From positions 62,001 through 126,000 of the forward strand of contig NZ_QGKM01000008.1 in NCBI RefSeq assembly GCF_003172875.1: 64,000 bases of DNA, in the 5' to 3' direction. The stretch is from Leucothrix pacifica (lineage in GTDB: Bacteria > Pseudomonadota > Gammaproteobacteria > Thiotrichales > Thiotrichaceae). Of the stretch, positions 45,900-56,210 are shown in pieces. The position numbers and the translations under genes are program-made. Numbering within the stretch: position 1 is the stretch's first letter; each line of letters opens with the position of its first letter. The notes under the pieces are model-generated. The model did no database searches. It saw only the letters and a list, made by a program, of their open reading frames with translations, and was not told the origin of the DNA.

Positions 45900-47650
45900 A
45901 TGACTGATTTAACAAGGATGTTACGACCACGCTCCATTGCCGTCGTTGGTGGTGCTGAAGCGGCAATGGTGATTCGTCAGTGTCAGTTAATGGACTACGA
46001 CGGAGAGATTTGGCCGGTTCATCCTAAGAAGTCTGAAGTCAAAGGTTTAAGGTCTTATCACAGCATAGAAGCTTTACCTGCAGTACCTGACGCCACCTTT
46101 ATTGTAGTTAATCGCCACCTTACATTGGGCATTGTGGAGTCTCTTGCGAAGATCGGTGCAGGTGGTGCGGTCTGCTATGCCTCCGGTTTTCTTGAGGCGG
46201 ATGAGGAAGGGGCGGATCTACAGGCTGAGTTACTAAAGCGAGCGGGAACCATGCCAGTGCTCATGCGGCGTCTCAGGCTTTCTTAAAACGTCTCGGCATT
46301 GGGCAGGTTAAAACCTTAGTGGCACTCTTAGAAACGCTGAAGTTTCTGCATATTCACGGAACATTGGCAGGCTACCGTATCGGATCAATGAGTTGCTCGG
46401 GTGGTGAGGCTAGTTTGGTGGCTGACTCTGCGCAATCAAGAAAAATACACTTCCCTGAGTTATCGGACGATGAAAAGCAACGGATTCAACAGGCGCTGGG
46501 GCCTATGGTGACGGTCAATAATCCGCTGGACTATCACACTTATATCTGGGGTGATCAGCAAAAAATGCAGCAGGCATATTCAGCGATGATGGCGGCAGAT
46601 CATGACCTGACTATTCTGATTTTGGATTTTCCCAGTGAAAAGCGTTGTGCGACTGATGATTGGGAAGTGGCTCTGTATGCATTTGAGGAAGCCGTTAAGG
46701 AGACTGGTGCAAACGCGGTTTTGACGGCGAGTTTGTCTGACAATATTCCGGAGACCGTGGTGGCTGAGCTCATGCAAAAAGGCATCGTCGCTATTGGTGG
46801 TATGAATGTCACGTTGATTGCAGCGGAGGTGGCAGCTGATATTGGTGAAGCCTGGAAAAGAGCAGTGCCAGTTGCTGTGATGCAGACTCAGCGGATTGCC
46901 AATGCAAGTCAACAAAGTACATCTGGTCAAGCGGATCGTGTTGTAAGTAAAGACAGTGGCAATCATGCAGATATGACGAATCACGCAGTGAGAAGTGCTT
47001 CATCAATCACACTTGACGAGGCCACTGCCAAGTCACAATTGGCGGCTGTCGGTGTATCGGTTCCATGGGGTAGGCGAGTGGAATCGTTTGAGGAGGCTTT
47101 ACAATACGCAAGCTCATGCGCTTCACCTGTGGTACTGAAAGCGCTAGGGATTGCTCACAAAACAGAACTGAATGCTGTCAGGCTTAATGTTGAAAACGAG
47201 TCCCAGCTAGCGGAGGCTTACGCTGACTTGAGTCAGCTGAGTGAGTCGTTATACCTTGAAGCGATGATCGGGCAAGCAGTCGCTGAGCTGATTATTGGTA
47301 TTACCCGCGATGTTCAGTTTGGTTTGGTAATGACAATCGGGGCTGGTGGTACGCTGGTTGAGGTTCTCAAAGACAGTGTTACATTGTTGCTGCCTGCCAC
47401 TGAGGAAGATATCACAGCGGCGCTTTGTAATCTTAAAACAGCGGCGTTGCTAAAAGGTTATCGTGGCAAGCCCGCTGCTGATATTCCCGCCGCTATCAAC
47501 ACCATCCTAGCCATCCAGCGTTATGCGCTTAATCATTCAGATGATTTGTTGGAGCTGGATGTAAACCCATTAATACTATGTGCGACAGGGCAGGGTGCGT
47601 ACGCTGCGGATGCACTTATTGTTCTCAATCAGGGAGGCAGGTATGTCTGA
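45900..47650 (+). pseudogene. ADP-forming acyl-CoA ligase gene with internal deletion and frameshift
   Basis: The 5' part (45900-46286) encodes the CoA-binding domain (MLRPRSIAVVGG; EIWPVHPKK; CYASGFLEA) up to MPVL, where this family continues into GPNCYG. Instead the frame runs seven foreign residues to a stop. In another frame the coding resumes at about 46262 (HAASQAFLKRLGI) and runs as the late CoA-ligase and ATP-grasp parts (SMSCSGGEASL; VVLKALGIAHKTELNAV; LELDVNPLIL) to 47650. Roughly 120-150 codons of the succinyl-CoA-ligase-like region are missing, and the junction is not a multiple of three. The ATG at 45900 has an AGGGAG ribosome site. The ancestral role was probably CoA activation of gamma-butyrobetaine or carnitine. 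An assembly error cannot be excluded. Confidence 0.82.
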
Positions 47651-48428
47651 TGTCATTAAAACTCGCCGTGAAGGTGGAATTATTGAAGTTACTTTGGATC
47701 GTCCAAAAGCTAATGCTATCGATCTCGCAACCAGTCGGATGATGGGCGAGGTGTTTAAAGGCTTCAGGGATGATCCTGAGCTACGCGTCGCCATTGTGCG
47801 CACTGCCGGCGAGCGTTTCTTTAGCGCAGGCTGGGACTTAAAAGCAGCAGCAGAGGGTGATGAGGTTGATGGTGATTATGGAGTAGGTGGTTTTGCCGGT
47901 TTGCAGGAATTACGGGACTTAAATAAACCAGTGATTGCTGCGGTTAATGGCATGGCTGTCGGTGGTGGTTTTGAACTCGCGCTCTCCGCCGACATGATTC
48001 TGGCCACTGAAAATGCTAGTTTTTCACTCCCTGAGATAAAGGCTGGCACGCTCGCGGACGCTGCGACGGTCAAGTTACCCAAGCGCATTCCTTATCACGT
48101 GGCTATGGATTTATTATTCACAGGACGTTGGATGGATGTTCAGGAGGCCCATCGTTGGGGGCTGGTCAATGAGGTTTTGACTGACGAACAGGCACTCAGA
48201 GACAGAGCCTGGGATTTGGCCCGGTTGCTGGAGTCCGGGCCACCATTGGTATTCGCTTCCATTAAAGAAGTGGCGCGTGCTGCTGAAGCCATGACTTTTC
48301 AGGAGGCTATGAACAACATTACTAAGCGACAATTCGCTACTGTCGATGTTCTATACGATAGTGAAGATAACCTAGAAGGTGCAAAAGCCTTCGCTGAAAA
48401 GCGAGATCCGCAGTGGAAAGGTAAGTAA
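47643..48428 (+). CDS. caiD: Carnitinyl-CoA dehydratase-like enoyl-CoA hydratase
   Basis: This 261-residue crotonase-fold protein has the oxyanion-hole segments RFFSAGWDLKA and AAVNGMAVGGGFELALSADM. Length equals E. coli CaiD. The ATG at 47643 follows a GGGAGG site and overlaps the end of the preceding ligase pseudogene by 8 bp. An upstream in-frame start is not needed. It should interconvert crotonobetainyl-CoA and carnitinyl-CoA. Confidence 0.87.
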   Translation: MSDVIKTRREGGIIEVTLDRPKANAIDLATSRMMGEVFKGFRDDPELRVAIVRTAGERFFSAGWDLKAAAEGDEVDGDYGVGGFAGLQELRDLNKPVIAAVNGMAVGGGFELALSADMILATENASFSLPEIKAGTLADAATVKLPKRIPYHVAMDLLFTGRWMDVQEAHRWGLVNEVLTDEQALRDRAWDLARLLESGPPLVFASIKEVARAAEAMTFQEAMNNITKRQFATVDVLYDSEDNLEGAKAFAEKRDPQWKGK

Positions 48429-48509
48429 TCGCGACTGCTGATTTTATCTGTTTGTGTTGTCAACAAATACCTGTATAAGGGAAAAACAACTCAAACAGGT
48501 CTATGGGCA

Positions 48510-49928
48510 GTGACATCAAACCAAACACAACAGTATTACCAAGAGAATAAATCAGCGCGACTGAGTGCATTGATTATTGTTTGCATCGGCTCCTTTCTCA
48601 CACCACTGGCTTTGTCAGCAGCACTGGTAGCAACCCCTGAAATTGCCCGTGACTTAAAAGCCGACGCAGTACTTGTCAGTTGGATTCCTGCAATTTTTTT
48701 ATTGTGTAATTTGATTACGCTGTTACCGTCAGGGCGTGCGGCTGATACCTACGGACGCAAGCGAATTTATAACTGGGGCAGCATTATCTTTTTGGCTGCC
48801 AGTATTGGTTCCGGCTTGTCGACGTCTATAGAAATGTTGTTATTCTTCAGGGGATTACAAGGCGTCGGTGCTGCCATGTTTTATGGTAATGGCTTTGCGA
48901 TCATCAGTAGTGTTTACCGAAGTGGTGGCCGTGGTGCGGCTTTGGGGTGGGTTGTATCCTGCGTGTATTTGGGAATGAGTGCCGGGCCGTTATTTGGTGG
49001 CTGGGTCACCGAGCATTTCGGTTGGCACTATGTTTTTTTGGCGATGGTACCGTTTGTGCTGTTAGCCATTGTGTTGACAATATTCACTCTCAAAGGTGAG
49101 TGGGTAAGTGACACACCGCAAAGATTAGACTGGTTCGGTGTGTTGATTCTGGCCAGCTGGATAATCTCGCTATTTATTGGATTAACGAATCTGCCTCAAC
49201 CTCTGGCAGTCGTATCATTACTGGTTTCAATGATGATTCTTTATTGGTTTGTCAGACGTAGCGATCAGATTGAAGCGCCACTAATTAAGCTGAGACTCGT
49301 GTGGGAGAATCAACGATTCTCACGATCACTTATTGCCGCTAGTTTCATTTATGCCGGTAGTTATGGGGTGCAGTTCCTCATCGGTTTGTATTTACAATAT
49401 AACCTTGGCTTGTCACCTTCAGAGGCGGGGCAGTACTTGCTGGTGCAAGCGATTTTGATGGCATTTATTGCGCCCATTGCAGGCCGCTTGTCTGACCACT
49501 ATCCCGCTTACTTATTGGCGACCTGTGGTGCAGGCTCTGTTGTTCTGAGCTTTACCACGGCCTTATTTTTAAATGATCATTCATCGATTTGGCTAGTGAT
49601 ACTGGCCTTGGCATTTCTTGGTGTGGGTTTTGGGTTATTTTCTACACCCAATAATAGCGGTGCAATGGGCGCAGTCAGCGAAGCACGTCAAGGAATCGCA
49701 TCGGCACTGATTAATATGTCCCGTTTGTTAGGTCAATTATTCGGAACGGCTTTAGTGACCATGCTGATGTCTCTCTACATTGGTGACGCCGAAATCGAAC
49801 CTGCGTATTACGATGAATTACTAACCGTTTTACACTGGACCGTTATGTTCTCACTTTGCTGTGCGGTGATCGCTATGTTTGCATCTTTTTCGATGCGTCA
49901 TATAAAAGTCAGGAATGAAGCTGCATAA
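48510..49928 (+). CDS. MFS transporter, DHA2-like (multidrug or betaine export/import)
   Basis: This 472-residue membrane protein has 14 likely helices. Its MFS motif A-like loop is LPSGRAADTYGRKRIY, and motif C lies in the fifth helix region (GWVVSCVYLGMSAGPLFGGWV). The start is the GTG at 48510. DHA2 members are mostly drug exporters, but the position at the end of the carnitine cluster leaves open transport of a pathway compound. Confidence 0.85.
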   Translation: MTSNQTQQYYQENKSARLSALIIVCIGSFLTPLALSAALVATPEIARDLKADAVLVSWIPAIFLLCNLITLLPSGRAADTYGRKRIYNWGSIIFLAASIGSGLSTSIEMLLFFRGLQGVGAAMFYGNGFAIISSVYRSGGRGAALGWVVSCVYLGMSAGPLFGGWVTEHFGWHYVFLAMVPFVLLAIVLTIFTLKGEWVSDTPQRLDWFGVLILASWIISLFIGLTNLPQPLAVVSLLVSMMILYWFVRRSDQIEAPLIKLRLVWENQRFSRSLIAASFIYAGSYGVQFLIGLYLQYNLGLSPSEAGQYLLVQAILMAFIAPIAGRLSDHYPAYLLATCGAGSVVLSFTTALFLNDHSSIWLVILALAFLGVGFGLFSTPNNSGAMGAVSEARQGIASALINMSRLLGQLFGTALVTMLMSLYIGDAEIEPAYYDELLTVLHWTVMFSLCCAVIAMFASFSMRHIKVRNEAA

Positions 49929-50074
49929 GCCTTATTCCAATGATGCTGAGTGTCTCAGTTATCTGGACTTTGCGCGGTGAAATACCACCATTTGTCAGCA
50001 TCCCGACACTAAGGCATAGTGTTTGCATCAGAATGCGTTTAAGTAACCCATATAACTAAAGGAAAAGGCTATTT

Positions 50075-50848
50075 ATGGAACGTAAAATAACAGACTGGGG
50101 TGGCTGTATCGTTGCTTTTATTGCGGTGTTGCTGGTTAACTATCTCTCCAATGCATTGCCACTTAATGGTCAGACACCGAAGGATGTCTCAGACAATTTT
50201 CCAACCTTGTTCACGCCTGCCTCGTTTACCTTTGCAATTTGGGGCGTTATTTATCTGGCGCTGGCATTATTTGTTGCCTATCAGGCATTTCCTGCTCAAA
50301 GAAAAAATGCACTGATTGCCACTGTGAGCAAGATTTTTATTATCAACTGTGTGGCGAATATCCTGTGGATTTTCTGTTGGCATTACAATCTGATGGGATT
50401 ATCGCTGGTCATTATGTTAGTGATACTGGTAACACTGATTAAAATTTATAACAAGTTGGGTATAGCCAATAGCCCGGCAACATTCTCTCAACATCTGTTC
50501 TTGTTCCTGCCTTTCAGTTTGTATCTGGGCTGGATCAGTGTGGCTACACTGGCAAACATCAGTGTGCTTCAGGTGGCTATGGGCTGGGAAAACCTAGGCC
50601 TGTCTGAGGTAAACTGGACCTTGTTGAAGCTGGCAATTGCGGCAGTAGTTGGTGTTGTGGTGGTGCTAAGACGGGGCGACATCTTCTTTGGCTTGGTGAT
50701 TGTCTGGGCTGCAAACGGAATAATGACTAAGCAAGTAGAGACACCTGAGGTGTTTGGTGCAGCAGGTATGGTAGGAGCTACCGTGATTATTTTGGTGGCA
50801 TTTGAGTCGATCAGACAGTTATTGGGTAATAGTTCCGCACCAAAGTAG
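50075..50848 (+). CDS. Seven-helix membrane protein, distantly TspO/MBR-like
   Basis: This 257-residue protein has about seven hydrophobic helices. The segment FTPASFTFAIWGVIYLALAL and the later ANILWIFCWH echo the Trp-rich signature of TspO/MBR proteins, though the chain is longer than typical TspO (about 160). An AAAGGAAAAGG ribosome region precedes the ATG. Ligand and role unknown. Confidence 0.6.
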   Translation: MERKITDWGGCIVAFIAVLLVNYLSNALPLNGQTPKDVSDNFPTLFTPASFTFAIWGVIYLALALFVAYQAFPAQRKNALIATVSKIFIINCVANILWIFCWHYNLMGLSLVIMLVILVTLIKIYNKLGIANSPATFSQHLFLFLPFSLYLGWISVATLANISVLQVAMGWENLGLSEVNWTLLKLAIAAVVGVVVVLRRGDIFFGLVIVWAANGIMTKQVETPEVFGAAGMVGATVIILVAFESIRQLLGNSSAPK

Positions 50849-51007
50849 AGTATGCTGCCATAGCTGACTGTAGCCAATGATGTTTAGGCTTGATTAAGGA
50901 TTAACCGACGGGGTGAAATATGCAATAATATGCATAGTACCCCAGTATCCCTACTAAAAAACGATTTGGTTTTCATACCTTTCCAAATTGTTCAGGGAAT
51001 GCTATTT

Positions 51008-51035
51008 GGCCACTTCGGGTGAAGTGGCCTTTTTT
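51008..51035 (+). terminator. Intrinsic terminator 160 bp after the seven-helix protein gene
   Basis: GGCCACTTC (51008-51016) pairs with GAAGTGGCC (51021-51029), followed by TTTTTT. Between 50849 and 51007 I see no protein gene. Confidence 0.85.
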
Positions 51036-51117
51036 GTGCTGATGTAACATTGCCCGATGGTGATACCGTTTTACTGACCATTTCAAATAGCCTTTCTAAT
51101 GCGCTAAATCAGCCCTG

Positions 51118-51705
51118 TCAGAAGTCACCATTCGCGCCCCGCTCCATGATAGTAAGAATAGCCTCTTTAACCGCGATCGCCTCTTCCAGAAGCTCAGGTG
51201 GTAGCGTTTTACCACCGTAAATCATCATATCCATATTGAGTGCGTATAACCAATACTTACCATTTTTATCTTCAATCATGGCGATACGACAGGGGAGATA
51301 CGCTGAGAACGCGTCGCGATAATTGACCATCTTCATCGCTGTTTGTGGGTTGCAGAATTGATAGATTTTCAGGAAGCGTTGCTCTTCACCGGTCATTAAC
51401 TCAACCTGAGTTGATAGGGGCAGCTCGCCCACGCCACGAATATTCAATTCAGTAGCCGTTGAGCGCATTGCTTCTTCGGCATCTTCCCAGTCGACATCCT
51501 CTGCAAGTGCTTGTTTCCAAACGGTTGCACTGGCTGAGTCACCATTTTCCTTTAGTTTCTGCCACATCTCAGTGTAGACGCCACGGGCTTTTGGATCGAG
51601 TGCTTTGAGTGCCTCAAGTTCTGAGCCAAACTTACTGTAACCATAGGCAACTGCGAGAATTGCGATAAGGCCGATGATTGCTAGAATATTCCTGATAAGT
51701 CCCAA
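51118..51705 (-). CDS. DUF302-domain membrane-anchored protein
   Basis: This 195-residue protein has one N-terminal helix (about 3-21). Its C-terminal DUF302-like domain contains the segments YQFCNPQTAMKM and AYLPCRIAMIEDKNGKYWLYALNMDMMIYGG. The start is a TTG at 51705 with a strong AGGAG site 6 nt upstream. No in-frame ATG exists near the membrane helix. DUF302 proteins often sit beside sulfur-oxidation genes. This one is divergent from SQR. Confidence 0.8.
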   Translation of the reverse strand: MGLIRNILAIIGLIAILAVAYGYSKFGSELEALKALDPKARGVYTEMWQKLKENGDSASATVWKQALAEDVDWEDAEEAMRSTATELNIRGVGELPLSTQVELMTGEEQRFLKIYQFCNPQTAMKMVNYRDAFSAYLPCRIAMIEDKNGKYWLYALNMDMMIYGGKTLPPELLEEAIAVKEAILTIMERGANGDF

Positions 51706-51845
51706 GTTTTGCTCCTGATTTCTTCTTCCCTCGAACGTCGATTATCAACATATCTATTACTACTAAAGCAATATCTATTTGTGAATACTGCACAATAAAT
51801 CAGTGATTTATAGTAATGATAGGCTTGTTGACCGAGCTGGGATGA

Positions 51846-53174
<1,329 letters not shown>

Positions 53175-53205
53175 TGATTGCGTCACCCTCGCAGGTAAGA
53201 CTTTT

Positions 53206-53236
53206 AAGGCATATCACTTTGGTATGCCTTTTTTTA
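53206..53236 (+). terminator. Intrinsic terminator after sqr
   Basis: AAGGCATA (53206-53213) pairs with TATGCCTT (53223-53230), followed by a T tract. Confidence 0.82.
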
Positions 53237-53337
53237 TGAGCGAATATTTTAGTTTTTTGCGTCAACTTGCATCCAAGCCGTTCTGTCTCGGCGTATAGCA
53301 CTTTCATAATAATGATTAACAAAAACTCGAGTAGATT

Positions 53338-54051
53338 ATGGAACTGATTTTTGGCTATATCGCCGGATTGCTTACACTGATTAATCCCTGCGTATTACCG
53401 GTGATACCCATCGTATTAGCGTCTGCTTTACAAGCAGGTCGTCATGGCCCTCTGGCAGTCGCTGCCGGGATGAGTTTGTCGTTTATTGGCTTGGGTATGC
53501 TGGTTGCGACTGTCGGTCATAGCATTGGGCTCACTGAAAGTCTGTTATCTCAAATAGGCGCAGTGCTGATGATGATCTTCGGACTAGTCCTGTTAGTCCC
53601 TCAGTTCAATGAGCGTTTTGCAACAGCCACTGCCGGTCTTGGCAGTAGTGCCGACGACCAACTAAATAAAGTTGCTCAGACCAGTATGAAAGGCCAGTTC
53701 TTTGGCGGCATGTTATTGGGTGCTGTATGGTCGCCCTGCGTTGGCCCTACCTTGGGCGGTGCCATCTCTTTGGCGAGTCAGGGGCAAAACCTGCTATGGG
53801 TGCTGGCTATCATGAGCAGTTTTGCATTGGGCGTCTCCACGGTTATTTTGTTATTGGGCTACGGAACACGTGAAGCTATTCGTAGTCGACAACAACAGTT
53901 ACGCGGACTAGCTGAACGAGCGAAACCGATTCTCGGAATCACTTTCCTACTCGTAGGTCTGATGATCTTTTTTAAATTCCATCACGTAATAGAAGGGTGG
54001 CTGGTGAGAGTATTGCCTGACTGGTTCCAGAATCTCTCAATTACTTACTAA
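53338..54051 (+). CDS. CcdA/DsbD-like transmembrane thiol-electron transporter
   Basis: This 237-residue protein has six helices. The two redox cysteines expected in CcdA-type proteins are in LINPCVLPV (helix 1) and WSPCVGPTLGGA (helix 4), each followed by Pro-rich kinks. It carries reducing equivalents from cytoplasmic thioredoxin to the periplasm. It is followed after 15 bp by a periplasmic thioredoxin gene, so the two together replace the membrane and gamma domains of DsbD. Confidence 0.9.
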   Translation: MELIFGYIAGLLTLINPCVLPVIPIVLASALQAGRHGPLAVAAGMSLSFIGLGMLVATVGHSIGLTESLLSQIGAVLMMIFGLVLLVPQFNERFATATAGLGSSADDQLNKVAQTSMKGQFFGGMLLGAVWSPCVGPTLGGAISLASQGQNLLWVLAIMSSFALGVSTVILLLGYGTREAIRSRQQQLRGLAERAKPILGITFLLVGLMIFFKFHHVIEGWLVRVLPDWFQNLSITY

Positions 54052-54066
54052 ATAAGGAAAAATATT

Positions 54067-54468
54067 ATGAAACGTCGCACATTTTTAAGCATGGTAGCTG
54101 GTTTAACCCTAGTTCCAGGTCTACTGTTTGCACAAACAAATTTGATGTATACCGATGGATTGATTCAAAAACATTTGGATGAAGGTAAGAGTGTATTTGT
54201 TGATTACGCTGCTGACTGGTGTGGTACCTGCCGACTTCAGGGGCAGTTAATATCGCAACTTCGTGAACGTAACCCAGAGTACGATAAGAACATTGTGTTT
54301 GTGACCGTCGATTGGGATTCTTACAGTACTCATGACGTGACGAGCTCTCGCAACGTACCGCGTCGTTCGACCTTGCTGATGCTTAAAGGTGAGGAAGAAC
54401 TCGGACGAATTGTTGCCGGAATCGATATAAATGAGATTAAAGAACTATTGGATAAAGGCCTGAATTAA
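54067..54468 (+). CDS. Periplasmic thioredoxin-fold protein (DsbD-gamma-like)
   Basis: This 133-residue protein has a signal peptide that includes a twin-arginine-like MKRRTFLS, cleaved near LLFA-QT. The active site is AADWCGTCR, close to that of the DsbD gamma domain (W-C-V-A-C). The cis-Pro loop is SRNVPRRSTLLML. It probably accepts electrons from the adjacent CcdA-like protein and reduces periplasmic substrates. The AGGA ribosome site and 15-bp spacing indicate an operon. Confidence 0.87.
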   Translation: MKRRTFLSMVAGLTLVPGLLFAQTNLMYTDGLIQKHLDEGKSVFVDYAADWCGTCRLQGQLISQLRERNPEYDKNIVFVTVDWDSYSTHDVTSSRNVPRRSTLLMLKGEEELGRIVAGIDINEIKELLDKGLN

Positions 54469-54515
54469 GCCTCAACTGCTAAATACATGACAGCGTTTTA
54501 AAAGCGTGTCAGATA

Positions 54516-54553
54516 AAAAAAGGGAGCCTGTTTTTTAGCAGACTCCCTTTTTT
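54516..54553. terminator. Bidirectional terminator
   Basis: AAAAAAGGGAG (54516-54526) pairs with CTCCCTTTTTT (54543-54553), with an inner CTG/CAG extension. It separates the thioredoxin gene from the convergent lectin gene. Confidence 0.82.
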
Positions 54554-54605
54554 ATTGCGCACTCCGTTAATCAAACAGTTATCAGTAACTATTTAGTTAG
54601 CACAC

Positions 54606-54728
54606 TTAGAAGCGTACCGAACATAGAGATGAGTGATCAGGTCCTGTCTTGCGCCATGCGCCTGTCCACGTTCCTTTGTTGTTAGCAGCGATAATCGGAC
54701 ATTTAACTTTTGCCTGATTAGCATCTCA
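54606..54728 (-). pseudogene. Sixth lectin repeat beyond an in-frame TGA
   Basis: Reading through the TGA (54728-54726) in the same frame gives DANQAKVKCPIIAANNKG, then TWTGAWRKTGPDHSSLCSVRF and a TAA at 54608-54606. This is a full sixth repeat with both cysteines and all Trp except the one replaced by TGA, so a single TGG to TGA change explains it. Conservation beyond the stop suggests a recent mutation or readthrough. Confidence 0.85.
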
Positions 54729-55943
54729 GATAGGGCCAGCAAAGATCTCGCGAACATTAGCCGCTGCCGGAGCAGGTTTTGGCTTGAGGTTGACATAAGT
54801 CGTTTGCGTGGTGACAACTGTTTTGGTTTGAACCGCTGTAGGTGCTGATCCCGATGTGATTTCACACACAGACTGATGAGTGGCGGTACTTAACTTGCGC
54901 CATTTGTTTGTCCAGCGAGCATTGTTTTGTGCGGCGATTAAAGGGCACTTCTGGCTAGCTTGCGCCTGATCCCAAATTGGGCCTGCCGGAACTTCGCGGG
55001 TATTGCTGCCTGGTGTGGATGAGGCTGTTTGAGTTGGGGCTTGTACAACGGGTTTTTGTGTGGCGAGTGTTTTTCTTACCTGAGATAGGGGCTGATATTT
55101 GATTTCACAGACTGCCTCGTTATTTGGGCCTGTCTTGCGCCATTTACTGGTCCAAGTACCATTAGTTTGTGCAGCGATTAATGGACATTTACGGTTTGCT
55201 TGTGCTTGATCCCAGATACCACCAGCGCTGACTTCACGAATACTACCTTTGTGCGGAGCTTTAACAACCGGAGGCGCTACTGGCTTCACCGGAGGCTTAA
55301 TGGCTACCTTAATCTGACAGCTAGACTTGTTGTCTTTTGTTGACCATTTTTCGGTCCATACACCATTGTTCTGTTTGGCGATATTTGGACAGCGCTGCTT
55401 TGCATGATCATTACTCCAGATACGGCCTGCGTTTACATTCATGATCTTATGCGTAGGTGGTGGGATAACGGGTTTAATTTTGACCTCAACCTGACAGTAA
55501 GACGGTTTACTCTCCGTTTTTTCACTCCAGTTTTTAGTCCAACGTCCATTGTTTTGTTTGGCCAGTTGTGGGCAGCGCCAATCTGCATGGGCTTGATTCC
55601 AGAGTTTGCCAGCATCGACCGAGATTAGTCTGACTGTAGGTTTGATAGGAGGCTGGCGAATAGGTTTATGACTTGGCTTGGCTATAACCGGGTCTGGAAC
55701 GACAACCTGACATACCCCATTGATAGAGCCTGGGGTCTTCCAGTAACGACCATTCCATTTACCGTTTAACTTGTCTGCAGCTCTTTCGCATTGAATTTTC
55801 GCAAAGAGCGAATTAAAGATTGGCCCGGTTTCAGCATTAATGGTTTTTGCCTGTGCACTGTTCATTCCAGCTGTTACCGCTGCGATACCCAGTGACAGAC
55901 TAATAAGTTTTTGTTTTTTTCCACGTGTAAGTAATTGTTTCAT
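54726..55943 (-). CDS. Secreted multi-repeat MVL/mannan-binding lectin-like protein, prematurely ended
   Basis: This 405-residue protein has a signal peptide (cleavage after AQA, residue 32). Five repeats of about 42 residues lie at about 40-80, 111-152, 172-212, 240-282 and 320-362. Each has the pattern aGpIW-x5-A-x2-kCP-x-iAaqnNg-x-WT-x-KW-x10-C-x-I. This resembles the Microcystis viridis lectin (MVL, mannan-binding) domain with an added Cys pair per repeat. Linkers are Pro/Lys-rich. The frame ends with TGA exactly where the Trp of GPIW in a sixth repeat is expected. A role in binding surface or environmental glycans is inferred. Confidence 0.75.
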   Translation of the reverse strand: MKQLLTRGKKQKLISLSLGIAAVTAGMNSAQAKTINAETGPIFNSLFAKIQCERAADKLNGKWNGRYWKTPGSINGVCQVVVPDPVIAKPSHKPIRQPPIKPTVRLISVDAGKLWNQAHADWRCPQLAKQNNGRWTKNWSEKTESKPSYCQVEVKIKPVIPPPTHKIMNVNAGRIWSNDHAKQRCPNIAKQNNGVWTEKWSTKDNKSSCQIKVAIKPPVKPVAPPVVKAPHKGSIREVSAGGIWDQAQANRKCPLIAAQTNGTWTSKWRKTGPNNEAVCEIKYQPLSQVRKTLATQKPVVQAPTQTASSTPGSNTREVPAGPIWDQAQASQKCPLIAAQNNARWTNKWRKLSTATHQSVCEITSGSAPTAVQTKTVVTTQTTYVNLKPKPAPAAANVREIFAGPI

Positions 55944-56210
55944 TTATAGTGTTTCCTCAATTAAGACTCCATTTGCGCATTAACGCTAGCATAATATTTT
56001 GAATATCAGCGAGAATTACCTGACCGGTTAGTATGTACGGCTTGAAAATATTGCTTTATGCGTTAAACCCATGTCACAGATGGTTATATGGCTTAGCTGG
56101 AGCGATATTCAATAGAGTAAAACCTCATTGGTTCTCCGGTAAGCTCATCTTACTAGACTGGAGTCTCCCGAAATCGTTCCGGATGGCATTGGCAAATCAT
56201 TGAGGGTGGA

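Noticed and set aside
46200..46330. Programmed ribosomal frameshift joining the two CoA-ligase parts
   Set aside because: A large block of the family's sequence is missing at the junction. A frameshift alone could not restore a normal enzyme.
54726..54728. UGA as a selenocysteine codon in the lectin
   Set aside because: Other repeats have Trp, not Cys, at this position and no SECIS-like hairpin was seen immediately after the UGA. Nonsense change or readthrough explains it better.
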